Shown: positions 37,522 to 47,196, numbered from the stretch's first letter. The stretch: 64,000 nucleotides of DNA from Paraperlucidibaca baekdonensis (GCF_003387535.1 NZ_QUNR01000002.1:296514-360513); one strand, 5' to 3'. The notes: generated by a model not told the origin, from the sequence alone. Program-made: numbers and translations.

Positions 37522-38829
37522 GTGTCTTATCAAAAATGGGCTTTTGGCCTAGTTTCTGGCGTTTTCGCCACCTCGGCATTTGCTGCTGAGTCTGCCTTAA
37601 ATGGCGCCAACACCGCGTGGATACTGACTGCCACCGCATTAGTTTTGTTTATGACCTTGCCCGGTTTGGCCTTGTTTTATGGTGGCTTAGTACGCACCAA
37701 AAACGTGCTTTCAGTACTGATGGCCTGCTTTGCCATCGCCAGCGGCGTTAGCATTTTATGGGTTCTTGGCCTGTACTCACTGACGTTTGGTGACGGCGGC
37801 AGCTTGCAACCGGTCATTGGTGATCTATCGAAGGCCTTTTTTCAAGGCATTGGCACGGATTCCATGCAAGGCGATATCCCTGAGATTCTCTTTGCGGCTT
37901 TCCAAATGACTTTCGCCATCATCACGCCAGCGCTCATTATTGGTGCATTCGCTGAGCGCATGAAATTCTCAGCGATGCTGATTTTCTCACTACTCTGGAC
38001 CGCGGCGGTGTATGTGCCGGTAGCGCATTGGGTCTGGGGCGGCGGTTTCTTGAGCGAGCTCGGCGTCATCGACTTTGCCGGCGGCATCACGGTGCACATC
38101 ACGGCTGGCGTTGCGGCGCTGGTGGCGGCGTTGGTGATTGGCCCGCGTCGTGGCTTTCCCAAACATGCCATGCCGCCGCACAATCTCACCATGTCGGTGA
38201 TGGGCGCGGGCATGCTGTGGGTCGGTTGGTTTGGCTTTAACGCCGGCTCAGCACTGGCTGCCAATGGCTCGGCGGGCATGGCCCTCTTGGTCACGCACAT
38301 CTCTGCTTCTGCAGGCGCCTTAGTGTGGATGGCCTGCGAATGGAAGCGCTTTGGCAAGCCCTCGGTGCTGGGCGTCGTCACCGGCATGGTGGCCGGCCTC
38401 GGTACCATCACACCAGCCTCCGGCAATGTTGGCCCCATGGGTGCGCTAGTGATCGGCGTATTGGCGGGCTTCGTGTGCTTCAACATGACGCAGATCGTTA
38501 AGCGTAAATGGCAAATTGACGATTCGCTCGATGTCTTCCCGGTGCATGGTGTGGGCGGCATCCTCGGTACATTGCTCGTGGGTATCTTGGCGAGCCCGGA
38601 TTTGGGCATTTTTTCTGGTCAAGGCTTCTCTGGCGCCAATGACAGCATTGCCAGCCAGTTTGGCGCGCAGACGGTTGGGGTGCTCGTCGGTATTAGCTAT
38701 ACCGCCGTGGTGACCTGGGGCCTGCTCAAACTCACTGGCCTAATGACCGGTGGCTTGCGCGTCTCGCATGAGCAAGAAACCACAGGCTTGGATTTGGCCC
38801 AGCACGATGAGCGCGGCTACGATTTGTAA
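37522..38829 (+). CDS. amtB: Ammonium transporter
   Basis: A 435-residue Amt/MEP/Rh channel with an N-terminal signal peptide (ending TSAFA) and 11 membrane spans. The twin-His pore residues are present (one in GGITVHITAGVAAL, one in FPVHGVGGILGTL), and the periplasmic phenylalanine gate region is recognisable. It starts with GTG after GAGGAGA. It is cotranscribed with glnK and followed by a terminator. Confidence 0.96.
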   Translation: MSYQKWAFGLVSGVFATSAFAAESALNGANTAWILTATALVLFMTLPGLALFYGGLVRTKNVLSVLMACFAIASGVSILWVLGLYSLTFGDGGSLQPVIGDLSKAFFQGIGTDSMQGDIPEILFAAFQMTFAIITPALIIGAFAERMKFSAMLIFSLLWTAAVYVPVAHWVWGGGFLSELGVIDFAGGITVHITAGVAALVAALVIGPRRGFPKHAMPPHNLTMSVMGAGMLWVGWFGFNAGSALAANGSAGMALLVTHISASAGALVWMACEWKRFGKPSVLGVVTGMVAGLGTITPASGNVGPMGALVIGVLAGFVCFNMTQIVKRKWQIDDSLDVFPVHGVGGILGTLLVGILASPDLGIFSGQGFSGANDSIASQFGAQTVGVLVGISYTAVVTWGLLKLTGLMTGGLRVSHEQETTGLDLAQHDERGYDL

Positions 38830-38863
38830 CGAGGTCTTGCACCATCGCGGCGCATCGCTTTGA

Positions 38864-38891
38864 AAAATGCCCCGTAAAGGGGCGTTTTTTT
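38864..38891 (+). terminator. Intrinsic terminator after amtB
   Basis: GCCCC-GTAAA-GGGGC forms a five-base-loop hairpin followed by seven T residues, 35 bp after the amtB stop. Confidence 0.85.
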
Positions 38892-39023
38892 GACCGTGCG
38901 ACGGCACTAACGCTTGCGGTTGCGCGTATCAGGGCCATCGTGTAGTTTCAGCGATCGGTTTTGTGTTACCGAGATAAACCCCTTATTTAATGAGCGCAAA
39001 GCGACGCTTAGGAGATTGTTACA

Positions 39024-39410
39024 ATGGCTGCTTTCCTGTCACAAGAATGGTTCGACAAAGTTGATGAATTAACCGCTGCTGCTGGCGACCTGAATATTCC
39101 ACCCGCAGTTGCTGGCATGGTCATGAACGTGACTGTTACTGGCGCCCCCGATGGTTCCGTGGACTTGGCACTCAATGGCGGCAACTTTGAGCGTGGCCAC
39201 AATGCCAGCGCCGGTACCAAACTGATTCTGCCAGCCGATATGCTGCGCAAAATCTTCTTAGAAGGCGATGCCGCTGCTGGCATGCAAGGTTTCATGACTG
39301 GCCAAATCAAAGTGGAAGGCGACATGAGCAAGCTCATGACCTTGCAATCGGCTCGTCCTAGCGAACAGCAAAAAGCCTTGTTCAAGCAAATTTTGGAACT
39401 GACTGCCTAA
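39024..39410 (+). CDS. SCP2 sterol-binding domain protein
   Basis: A 128-residue single-domain SCP2 (sterol carrier protein 2) homologue with no signal peptide. The hydrophobic ligand-tunnel pattern and the ending AAGMQGFMTGQIKVEGDMSKLMTLQ are typical. It probably binds lipids or acyl-CoA in the cytoplasm. AGGAG precedes ATG 39024, and the gene is monocistronic between two terminators. Confidence 0.88.
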   Translation: MAAFLSQEWFDKVDELTAAAGDLNIPPAVAGMVMNVTVTGAPDGSVDLALNGGNFERGHNASAGTKLILPADMLRKIFLEGDAAAGMQGFMTGQIKVEGDMSKLMTLQSARPSEQQKALFKQILELTA

Positions 39411-39435
39411 GCATCGGTTTTCAATAGCTGTAAAT

Positions 39436-39461
39436 AAAGCCCGGTCATGCCGGGCTTTTTT
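39436..39461 (+). terminator. Intrinsic terminator after the SCP2 gene
   Basis: AAAGCCCGG and CCGGGCTTT pair around a five-base loop and run into a T-stretch; the A-rich 5' side means it can also serve the converging MAPEG gene. Confidence 0.85.
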
Positions 39462-39472
39462 ATGCCTACTAT

Positions 39473-39910
39473 TTAGTGCGCGGCGTACAGTTCAAACAGC
39501 CAGTAGGCAATGATGGCCATTTGGCCAAGCCATAAATTAGCGCGCAAAAACACCATGGCGGCGCTGGTGTTGATGACGTGCACAGCGCTTTGTGCCACAC
39601 GCAGGCCTAAAAAGATCATGGCTAGCGGTTCTAAAATCGCCAGCTGGCCCATGGCAGAGGCGACAAACACAATAGCCGCAAACACCGGTAGGTTTTCAAC
39701 GCAGTTCATTTGGGCGTGTTGCACGCGCGTGATGAACGGTGGGTCCACGTGCGTGGCTGCGCCGCGTGTCCAGGCATTGGCGGCGACTTTAAAGCTTAAG
39801 ACCAAGGCAACGCGATAGCCGACAAAAATAAAAGCTAGCGCCACGGTGAGTGCGGTGAAACACAGTAGGGCGCAAATAGCCGGTGACAGGGGAGCGATTA
39901 GGGGTGTCAT
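39473..39910 (-). CDS. MAPEG family membrane protein
   Basis: A 145-residue protein with four hydrophobic spans. The family signature FITRVQHAQMNCVENLPVF (RxQ...N.EN pattern) is clear. MAPEG proteins include glutathione transferases and peroxidases. ATG 39910 has AGGT upstream. The promoter region carries two dyads of the TTGTC/GACAA type, so expression is probably controlled. Confidence 0.88.
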   Translation of the reverse strand: MTPLIAPLSPAICALLCFTALTVALAFIFVGYRVALVLSFKVAANAWTRGAATHVDPPFITRVQHAQMNCVENLPVFAAIVFVASAMGQLAILEPLAMIFLGLRVAQSAVHVINTSAAMVFLRANLWLGQMAIIAYWLFELYAAH

Positions 39911-39956
39911 GGTGACCTCATAAGATAATGCTGACTGAATACGCAGCGGCGGGGTC

Positions 39957-40005
39957 ACTATAGCGCATTGCTTGTCCGACAAAAGTTGTTTTTGTCGTGC
40001 GACAA
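39957..40005 (-). promoter_or_regulatory. MAPEG promoter with two TTGTC/GACAA dyads
   Basis: On the minus strand a -10 TATAGT (39957-39962) follows a weak -35. The 11-bp dyad TTGTC-N-GACAA (39972-39982) covers the -35 position, and a second dyad TTGTC-N4-GACAA (39992-40005) lies just upstream. The arrangement suggests a transcription-factor operator; the regulator is unknown. Confidence 0.5.
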
Positions 40006-40023
40006 GCGGCGACTAGCGGTCGC

Positions 40024-40809
40024 TTACGCATCGACATCGTAGAGTTTGCGCCAAATGCCGTGACCGAGCTGGTCAAACTCGCGCACGGTTTGCACAAAAG
40101 CCTGGCGCACCTTGGCTTCCACCAAAGGCTCTGGCAATAACGGGTCAAAAATGACTTGGCGAATGGCTTTGCCGCCGAGCAGGAAGCACTCACGTGCCGC
40201 CACTTCTGGGTCAAGATCAGCGGCACGTGCCATCCAGTCGCGCAGGTGTGTTTGCGACGCTGCGTATTGCTCAATGAGCTGTTGAGTGTCCCAGAGCTTG
40301 AGCATCTCCGCTTCGCGCGCGGGCGCCCAATCGCTCGCGCTAAATACACTGGCATCACTTTCTAAGCCGAGACTGTGCAAGCGTCGGCGCACGGCATCGA
40401 CATCTTTCTCAATGTTATTGGGGCGTACATGCAGGCCTTTATCGAGTGCGCGAAAGCCGAGCATTTGCAGCGCGCGTTCGCGGCGATTGAGCGCGGTGCG
40501 GTCGCTACGCCCGAGGCCGGCAGAAAACACCACCAGCCAATCATTTTGCCAGGGTCGCAGGCGTTGTTCGGCCTGACGCCACGTGGCAATGTCGCCGGCT
40601 AAGTCGCGCGCGGCATCGGCTAAGCGGTAACTGCCTCGGCCTGCGCCCTCAATGAGGCCCTCGGCTGAGAGTCGCACCAACGCCACGCGCACCGAGTTTT
40701 CTGAAATATCAAAAATCCGGCAGGCTAAAATGGCCTCTTTTGCGCTGAGCACATGGGCATCGCTGGCGAGCATGACGTCGAGAATTAAATGGCGGGCATT
40801 GAGTTTCAT
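40024..40809 (-). CDS. PaaX-family transcriptional regulator
   Basis: A 261-residue protein with an N-terminal winged helix (FDISENSVRVALVRLSAEGLI) and the PaaX central and C-terminal domains. PaaX represses phenylacetate catabolism in E. coli; here no paa operon is near, only a divergent crotonase gene. ATG 40809 gives the usual family N-terminus (MKLNARHLILDVML), though no clear ribosome-binding site precedes it. Confidence 0.82.
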   Translation of the reverse strand: MKLNARHLILDVMLASDAHVLSAKEAILACRIFDISENSVRVALVRLSAEGLIEGAGRGSYRLADAARDLAGDIATWRQAEQRLRPWQNDWLVVFSAGLGRSDRTALNRRERALQMLGFRALDKGLHVRPNNIEKDVDAVRRRLHSLGLESDASVFSASDWAPAREAEMLKLWDTQQLIEQYAASQTHLRDWMARAADLDPEVAARECFLLGGKAIRQVIFDPLLPEPLVEAKVRQAFVQTVREFDQLGHGIWRKLYDVDA

Positions 40810-40927
40810 AAAGAGGCTGGCAGGTACCGAATGTGCGGTGAGTTTAGCATTGGCCACTTGCGCTCTGCTTGTGACAAACGACCACGAGCATGGGTATGCT
40901 GTGTTTTTCTTGAAATGAGTGTGCATT

Positions 40928-41602
40928 ATGTCGTGGATAAACTTAAACCGTGATGGCGATGTCTGGTTAATGACGCTGTGTCATGGCGATAACCGCTTCA
41001 ACAACGAGTCATTGGCGGCCTGGCATGACGCCCTCGACACCATCGAGGCCAGTGAGGGCAATGCCGCCTTGGTGATCACCGCCGATGATGCGAAGTTTTT
41101 TAGCAATGGCATCGATATTGAACCGATACTTGCCGAGCACGGCTATGACTATTTTGTCAGTGATTTTGCGCCGCGCTTAGAGCAGTTGTTTTTGCGGGTC
41201 GCGCGCTTTCCCATGCCGGTCGCGTTTGCGCTCAATGGTCACACCTACGCCGGTGGCGCGATCATGGCCAGTGCCGGCGATATTCGCTTTATGCGCGCGG
41301 ATCGTGGTCGTTTTTGCTTTCCTGAAGTCAATATCAAAATCCCCTTTACGCCCTTGATGACCGAAGTCGTGCGCTTGCTGCCAAGCACTGCGGGTGCGTG
41401 GGAAATGATGAGCACCGGTGCGGCATGGGGTGGTGTGGAAGCGGTCGCGAAAGGCGTTATCGAGCATGCATTAAGCGAGACGGAGTTGCTGCCAACGGCG
41501 ATGGCCTGGGCTGCCGAGATGGCAAAAAAAGATCGCGCGACTTATACGCTGATTAAGCGGCGTTTCCGCAAATCATTAGATGAGTTTTTGCCGACTTCAT
41601 GA
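40928..41602 (+). CDS. Enoyl-CoA hydratase/isomerase (crotonase) family protein
   Basis: A 224-residue crotonase-fold protein, short for the family (usually about 260). The first oxyanion motif is KFFSNGIDIEPILAEHGYDY and the second NGHTYAGGAIMASAGDIRF. The usual hydratase glutamate pair is not evident, and the layout is closer to the delta3,delta2-enoyl-CoA isomerase type. It is divergent from the PaaX-like regulator, its probable controller. Confidence 0.82.
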   Translation: MSWINLNRDGDVWLMTLCHGDNRFNNESLAAWHDALDTIEASEGNAALVITADDAKFFSNGIDIEPILAEHGYDYFVSDFAPRLEQLFLRVARFPMPVAFALNGHTYAGGAIMASAGDIRFMRADRGRFCFPEVNIKIPFTPLMTEVVRLLPSTAGAWEMMSTGAAWGGVEAVAKGVIEHALSETELLPTAMAWAAEMAKKDRATYTLIKRRFRKSLDEFLPTS

Positions 41603-41660
41603 AGGTGCTGAGTTTGGGTTTGCGAGACTTTGCCGCATCATGATTCATCAGCATTAGTCA

Positions 41661-41690
41661 TAAAAAAGGCTCCCGAAGGAGCCTTTTTTT
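41661..41690. terminator. Bidirectional intrinsic terminator
   Basis: AAAAAAGGCTCC and GGAGCCTTTTTT form a 12-bp stem with a CGAA tetraloop. The A-run and T-run allow it to terminate both the crotonase gene and the converging lipoprotein gene. Confidence 0.9.
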
Positions 41691-41702
41691 AATGCCTAGG
41701 CC

Positions 41703-42590
<888 letters not shown>

Positions 42591-42648
42591 GTATGACCCT
42601 ATCTAGTTATTATTGTTTCGCCGAAGGAACTTAGCACTGTCTGAGCGA

Positions 42649-42664
42649 TTTGTCAGCCGACAAA
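42649..42664 (-). promoter_or_regulatory. TTTGTC-N4-GACAAA dyad at the lipoprotein promoter
   Basis: A perfect 16-bp dyad lies about 60 bp ahead of the lipoprotein start. On the minus strand CTGACA, which is part of the dyad, sits 17 bp before TAAGTT and could be the -35 element. It resembles the dyads before the MAPEG gene. Confidence 0.45.
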
Positions 42665-42782
42665 AGTCAAGTTCATCTGAGTAAAGTTAAAGTAGTTTTT
42701 GCGTAAACAATGTACGAAATTTGTAACCATTGTGGCTGTCAAAAAACTACCGCCTAGTCACCGACGTTGGCTGTCTCGGTGT

Positions 42783-45254
42783 TCAGGGCTTATGGCCAAA
42801 TAAACCCTCATTAAAGCTAGGTGATGCCCAACCAGCACCCGAGAACATTGGCGCTGCGTTGAGCTTGCTGCCGCCAGTAATCACCTGCTCAGCGCTGCCA
42901 TAACCCAGCCATGTTTTGCTGGCCTCGAAATCTACGGGCGGTTGACTGTAATCACATACCCCCTCGGGGAAAATGTCTTGCAGGGCGGCCCATTGCGCTT
43001 CGCTAAACGGAATCACGCCGTAGTTATCGAGCGGGTTGAGCGGTTTCAACGCGCATTTATTGGTGAGCGTGATGAGCGGCTCGCCGGCCACTGTGCGTGG
43101 TGTGCCAAAGCGCGTTTGCACCAAAAACTGCACCAGAGGTGTGCCGCAGAGTTGGTCTTGCACGGGGTTTAAGAGCAGCTGATTCAGTGCGCCAGTGAGC
43201 GGGTTGAGTAGGCCAGTGAGCGGACTTAATGGCGCATTGAAAATTGTCCCAACCACCGGGATCGAGACGCCGTCTGGCCCGGAGAGGCCAGAGGCGGGGG
43301 TGCAGCGGTCTTGCAGGTCATCGGGTTTGTCACTGACGATTTTCTGCGCCAATGGCAGTTCGCGGGTATCGGCTTCGACCTGACTTAGCCAACGATCCAT
43401 CGCCAGTAAGCCTTGCGTGGTGTAAGTGGTATCGCCAATGAGTGGCACGGGGCCAAACCAAATGACTTGGTTGTCGGCATGGCCTTGGCTGCGAATCAGA
43501 CGATCGCGCATGGTCCACGAGTGAAAGGCATCGTGGGCAATGCCGGGGTCTGGGCCACGCAAGTCGAGAATCGCAACTTCGGCCAAATGGCTGGCGTCAT
43601 TGACCCCGCCGCTGCGATAGACATTGCGCAGTGCGGGTGTATCGGCGCGCAGGCGCTCGCTGCTGGGGTTGATATCGACATCAAAGCCGCCAATTTTGCG
43701 GTTTAAGTCGATAAACATATCCGGTGTGATGAGCGCTTGCTGCAAGGAGGCTAGGCCGTATTGCACACCGACGTTATCGAGCGGGATGCCGGCGAAGCCG
43801 CGGCCGAGCAGTTGTTCGTTGGCGCTCCACACCTCGGGTTGGCGCGCACCAAAGATATTGATCATGGGGTCGAAGAGGCCACAGCGCACGCCATCAGGGT
43901 TATTGGTGGTGTCGTAGCGTTGCTCATCGGTGATGCCGGGGCAGTCATGATCGGGGCGAGCGGCACCAAAAAATGCTTCATCAGCAACAATGGCATTCAC
44001 AGGTAAGGCATGGCCTTCCACGGCGGCAAATTGCAGCGGGTTCCAGACCACGCCCGGCGCCCATTTTTGCGGTTGCTCTAAATAGCCGCGTAATAAATGG
44101 TAGTCGCCAATTTGAATCGCCGTGGTCCAACTATCGGGATAGGAGCATTGCACAATAATACCCTGATAAATGCCAGGGTAGGCGTTGGCGACTTGCTGCT
44201 GAGCAATCGCGCCGCCAGAGCAGCCGGTGCCAATGGTGTAACGCAACTCACCAAACTGCTCAATGATCAGCTCTTTGGCCATCATCATGGATTCGGCTTG
44301 AGTGACTAAGTTGACATTATGACCGTTGTTGTTGAGCGCCGTGGACATCACCATATAGCCGCGGCCAAGCGCGAAGGTGGGGCTGTCGCCGGCCAGGGTT
44401 TGCAGCCCCGGCACATCACTGGGGATGGTGCCGGCATAGTCTTGCGTGGGCGCGCGACCGGGCGTGTAAGACACACCAGCGCTACCGCCGTGCGTGATGA
44501 GCAGCTTGCGATTCCATTGCGCTTGTGGCGCCCAGGGTTGCCAGTCTTCACCGGGTTGAAAGAGTGTGGCGATGCGGTATTGATCGCGATCTTGATAACC
44601 CACTTCGACACGCACAATAAACGGCACTTGCACGCCGGCATCGGTGGTAGTCATGGCGACATCGGTGGCTGGATTGTCGAGGTCATAAGCTTGCAGATCG
44701 GGCGTGAGCGGATTGCTGGAGCGATACAGCCAGCTGATCTCAACAGGCTGATTGCATTGCGCATCGACAGCGGCTTCTTGGCAGCGGTAAGGCTGAATCT
44801 GTGGCCCAGAAAAAATCGGGCCGCCATTTGGGTGGTTGCGAATGCTCGTAGTGGCGCGCTGGCCATTGCTAAAGGTGGCCACCAGTGTATTTAGGCCCAC
44901 GTTTAGCCCGCTCACCACGCCCATGCTGCGATTATTTGCGCGTGCTTGTACGGGATTGGGGTTCAGCGTTTGGCCATTCAGGCTGAGGCTAGTGAGCGTG
45001 CTGCCGGCTGGAGCGATGGTTTCGATTAGCGCATCGCCAGCACTGATTAGGTCGGCGCGATTAGACAGCACACGCACGTTGGCACTGGTGGCCATGGTGC
45101 TCGGTGGCGGCGTGTTGGTGTCAGGCGCACTAACACCAGGCGGCGTGGCATCGGCGCTCGGGCGACTGCCGGAGCTACTAGAGCCGCCGCAAGCTGAGAG
45201 GGCTAGCGCCGTTGCTGTTGCAACCAGTGCTGCATGAAAATGGGGAATGGCCAT
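42783..45254 (-). CDS. Large secreted DUF6351-type/tannase-like hydrolase lipoprotein
   Basis: An 823-residue protein with a lipobox (LSAC, Cys22) and a Ser/Pro/Thr-rich spacer. After a beta-rich N-terminal domain comes an alpha/beta-hydrolase-like region: LLITHGGSAGVSYTPG, then the nucleophile elbow IGTGCSGGAIAQQQ, and a late His in AHDAFHSW. The whole resembles the DUF6351 family; the activity is not established, and polyester or tannin-ester hydrolysis is a guess. Near residue 665 the segment SIPVVGTIFNAPLSPLTGLL echoes the repeats of the downstream lipoprotein. It lies 192 bp upstream of that gene on the same strand. Confidence 0.78.
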   Translation of the reverse strand: MAIPHFHAALVATATALALSACGGSSSSGSRPSADATPPGVSAPDTNTPPPSTMATSANVRVLSNRADLISAGDALIETIAPAGSTLTSLSLNGQTLNPNPVQARANNRSMGVVSGLNVGLNTLVATFSNGQRATTSIRNHPNGGPIFSGPQIQPYRCQEAAVDAQCNQPVEISWLYRSSNPLTPDLQAYDLDNPATDVAMTTTDAGVQVPFIVRVEVGYQDRDQYRIATLFQPGEDWQPWAPQAQWNRKLLITHGGSAGVSYTPGRAPTQDYAGTIPSDVPGLQTLAGDSPTFALGRGYMVMSTALNNNGHNVNLVTQAESMMMAKELIIEQFGELRYTIGTGCSGGAIAQQQVANAYPGIYQGIIVQCSYPDSWTTAIQIGDYHLLRGYLEQPQKWAPGVVWNPLQFAAVEGHALPVNAIVADEAFFGAARPDHDCPGITDEQRYDTTNNPDGVRCGLFDPMINIFGARQPEVWSANEQLLGRGFAGIPLDNVGVQYGLASLQQALITPDMFIDLNRKIGGFDVDINPSSERLRADTPALRNVYRSGGVNDASHLAEVAILDLRGPDPGIAHDAFHSWTMRDRLIRSQGHADNQVIWFGPVPLIGDTTYTTQGLLAMDRWLSQVEADTRELPLAQKIVSDKPDDLQDRCTPASGLSGPDGVSIPVVGTIFNAPLSPLTGLLNPLTGALNQLLLNPVQDQLCGTPLVQFLVQTRFGTPRTVAGEPLITLTNKCALKPLNPLDNYGVIPFSEAQWAALQDIFPEGVCDYSQPPVDFEASKTWLGYGSAEQVITGGSKLNAAPMFSGAGWASPSFNEGLFGHKP

Positions 45255-45433
45255 GAATGTGCTCTTCTAATTATTGGTTGTGTAACTTAGTCGAGTATTG
45301 TCCGCCGATGAGACGAATGCAAGGTGACGGCTGACGATAGATTTAATTGGGTTGTACGATTAATAAATCTTGAGTTTTAATTTAAAAGTATTTATAAAGC
45401 ACTTGCAGTAATTAATAACCACAGGAATTAATA

Positions 45434-45754
45434 ATGATCGACATCTCCCATTTATCAGTAAATCAACTGGATGATTTAATTGCTCAAGTGCAACAGGAAA
45501 TTACGCGCAAAAAGGCGTTAGCGCGTAAATCATTAATGGCAGATATGGAAAAGTTGGCTCGCGAAGCCGGCGTGTCATTAAGTGAGTTATTTCCAGAGGC
45601 GGGTAGTAAAGCCTCTAAACCAAAGTCGACGGTGGCTCCAAAATACCGTAACCCCAATGATGCCTCGCAAACCTGGACTGGCCGTGGTCGCCAACCGCTG
45701 TGGATTGCTGCATTGCTCGCCGAAGGCAAATCGCTAGATGATTTGCTGATTTAA
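45434..45754 (+). CDS. H-NS-like nucleoid protein
   Basis: A 106-residue H-NS family protein. An N-terminal coiled coil (residues 5-50) mediates oligomerisation; the C-terminal DNA-binding motif is KYRNPNDASQTWTGRGRQP, of the type found in Bordetella/Xanthomonas H-NS homologues. The upstream region (45255-45433) is markedly AT-rich, as expected for self-binding by H-NS proteins. AGGAAT precedes the ATG. Confidence 0.9.
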   Translation: MIDISHLSVNQLDDLIAQVQQEITRKKALARKSLMADMEKLAREAGVSLSELFPEAGSKASKPKSTVAPKYRNPNDASQTWTGRGRQPLWIAALLAEGKSLDDLLI

Positions 45755-45778
45755 TCGGCAAATCCCCGCATCGGCGTC

Positions 45779-45806
45779 TTGCATCTAGGTCATTTTGTAC
45801 TAGAAT
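45779..45806 (+). promoter_or_regulatory. Promoter of tRNA-Val
   Basis: A -35 TTGCAT (45779-45784) and a -10 TAGAAT (45801-45806) are separated by 16 bp, with a GC-rich discriminator just before the tRNA. Confidence 0.6.
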
Positions 45807-45826
45807 GCGCGCACGCCGTACGCGGC

Positions 45827-45901
45827 GGGCGATTAGCTCAGGGGGAGAGCACTACCTTCACACGGTAGGGGTCACTGGTTCGATCCCAGTATCGCCCACC
45901 A
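45827..45901 (+). tRNA. tRNA-Val (anticodon CAC)
   Basis: A 75-nt tRNA with acceptor GGGCGAT/ATCGCCC, D-arm TTAGCTCAGGGGGAGAG, anticodon stem CTACC/GGTAG with loop TTCACAC (anticodon CAC), T-arm GGTTCGATCC and an encoded CCA. It reads GUG. Confidence 0.96.
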
Positions 45902-45950
45902 ACCACCAAAACCTGCAAAGCCTTGTGCGATGCGGGTTTTGTGGTTTTTG
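45902..45950 (+). terminator. Terminator after tRNA-Val
   Basis: CAAAACCTGCA and TGCGGGTTTTG pair with one wobble around a 13-base loop, extended by ACCAC/GTGGT, and are followed by a T-rich run. Confidence 0.7.
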
Positions 45951-45979
45951 GGGCCTGCGAAAAGTCACGGCTTACCGTT

Positions 45980-46588
45980 TTATGCTTGGGCAGACTTCCG
46001 CGACGAGACCATCTCATACCAGCGTTGCACGTGTGGATGCTGGTCGCCGATGCGGATTTTCATCACGCGCGCGAAGTCGATGGCGACTAATAGGGTGATG
46101 TCGGCAATGCTAAAACTGGCGCCAGCAACATATTCGTTCGTGGCGAGTTGATCATTTATCACGTTTAAAAAATCGAGTGCCATTTTGCCCGATACCGCGC
46201 CAAACTCGGCGACGGGTGTCATGCGGTCTTTAAAATAGCCGGTGGAATGTTGAAAGCACATGCCTACGGGCATAAAAAAACCAAACTCAACGCGCCGGCG
46301 CCACATTTCAATAATCGCCTTTTCAACGGGGCTATTGCCCATCAGTGCGGGAGCCGATTGTATTTCTTCAATATAACGACAAATAGCCGCGGTTTCGCCG
46401 ATAACGGTACCGTCATCGAGCTCTAAAAAGGGCACTTTGGTGGTGACATTTTTCGCGCGCATGGCCGCGCTGAGGTTTTCACCAGCGGCAATATCGAGCT
46501 CAATGTATTCCGCGGACATGCCTTTTTCAGCGAGAAACATGCGCACCAAACGTGGGTTGGGGGCAGTGCGGGTTTCGTAGATTTTCAT
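45980..46588 (-). CDS. Glutathione S-transferase family protein
   Basis: A 202-residue GST. The N-terminal domain begins MKIYETRTAPNPRLVRMFLA and contains KVPFLELDDGTVIGETAAIC (cis-Pro and glutathione-binding ETAAI); the C-terminal helical domain holds FSIADITLLVAIDFA. The active-site residue could be a Thr or Asn in the TAPNPR loop rather than the usual Ser/Tyr. It stands alone between tRNA-Val and the metallopeptidase-like gene. Confidence 0.88.
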   Translation of the reverse strand: MKIYETRTAPNPRLVRMFLAEKGMSAEYIELDIAAGENLSAAMRAKNVTTKVPFLELDDGTVIGETAAICRYIEEIQSAPALMGNSPVEKAIIEMWRRRVEFGFFMPVGMCFQHSTGYFKDRMTPVAEFGAVSGKMALDFLNVINDQLATNEYVAGASFSIADITLLVAIDFARVMKIRIGDQHPHVQRWYEMVSSRKSAQA

Positions 46589-46692
46589 GCGGCCTCGTTG
46601 TTTTTCTGGTGAGTGACAGTGAGCTGATCAATAACACATTGCGACGGTTTTGGCTGCTTCAATATGTTGATGCCATTTTTGTACAATAAGAC

Positions 46693-47196
46693 ATGACTAA
46701 ACTCATCTACCTCAATGGCTATGCGCCGGCGCTGCGCGAACAGGTCCAGCGGTTAATCGACACCGATCAGCTCGGCGCCTGGTTGGCGCGGCGCTATCCG
46801 CCGGCGCCCGCGCATGCCATCCAAAGCAATAGCGCGCTCTACGACTACACGCAGCGCATCAAGCAAGCGTATCTGCGCAGCAGCGTGCCGGTCACTAAGG
46901 TTAGTTTCGATGCGCGTTTGCATGTCATCGACAATGCCTTGGGGCAGCACCAGTTTATTAGCCGTGTGCAGGGTGCGAAGCTGAAAAGCAAAAATGAGAT
47001 TAAGATTTCGGCGTTGTTGAAAACGCTACCGGAGCCGCTCTTGCAGATGGTGGTGGTGCATGAGCTGGCGCATCTGCGCGAAAAAGATCATAACAAGGCG
47101 TTTTATCAGCTCTGCGAGCATATGTTGGCGGACTACCATCAGCGCGAATTGGATTTGCGCTTGTTCTTAACCCATCAGTCGTTGTTGACCGGCTAA
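46693..47196 (+). CDS. YgjP-like metal-dependent hydrolase (DUF45)
   Basis: A 167-residue member of the YgjP/DUF45 family of zincin-like proteins. The zinc-binding HExxH is VVHELAHLREKDHNKAF, with a third His in the following helix. Peptidase activity is predicted but not established for the family. Its last 30 bp overlap the end of modC in convergent orientation. Confidence 0.85.
   Translation: MTKLIYLNGYAPALREQVQRLIDTDQLGAWLARRYPPAPAHAIQSNSALYDYTQRIKQAYLRSSVPVTKVSFDARLHVIDNALGQHQFISRVQGAKLKSKNEIKISALLKTLPEPLLQMVVVHELAHLREKDHNKAFYQLCEHMLADYHQRELDLRLFLTHQSLLTG

Noticed and set aside
37842-38609. Long open frame of 255 codons on the minus strand
   Set aside because: It is entirely antisense to amtB, which is unmistakable; the product is a low-complexity Pro/Ala/Thr/Met-rich string typical of an antisense shadow.
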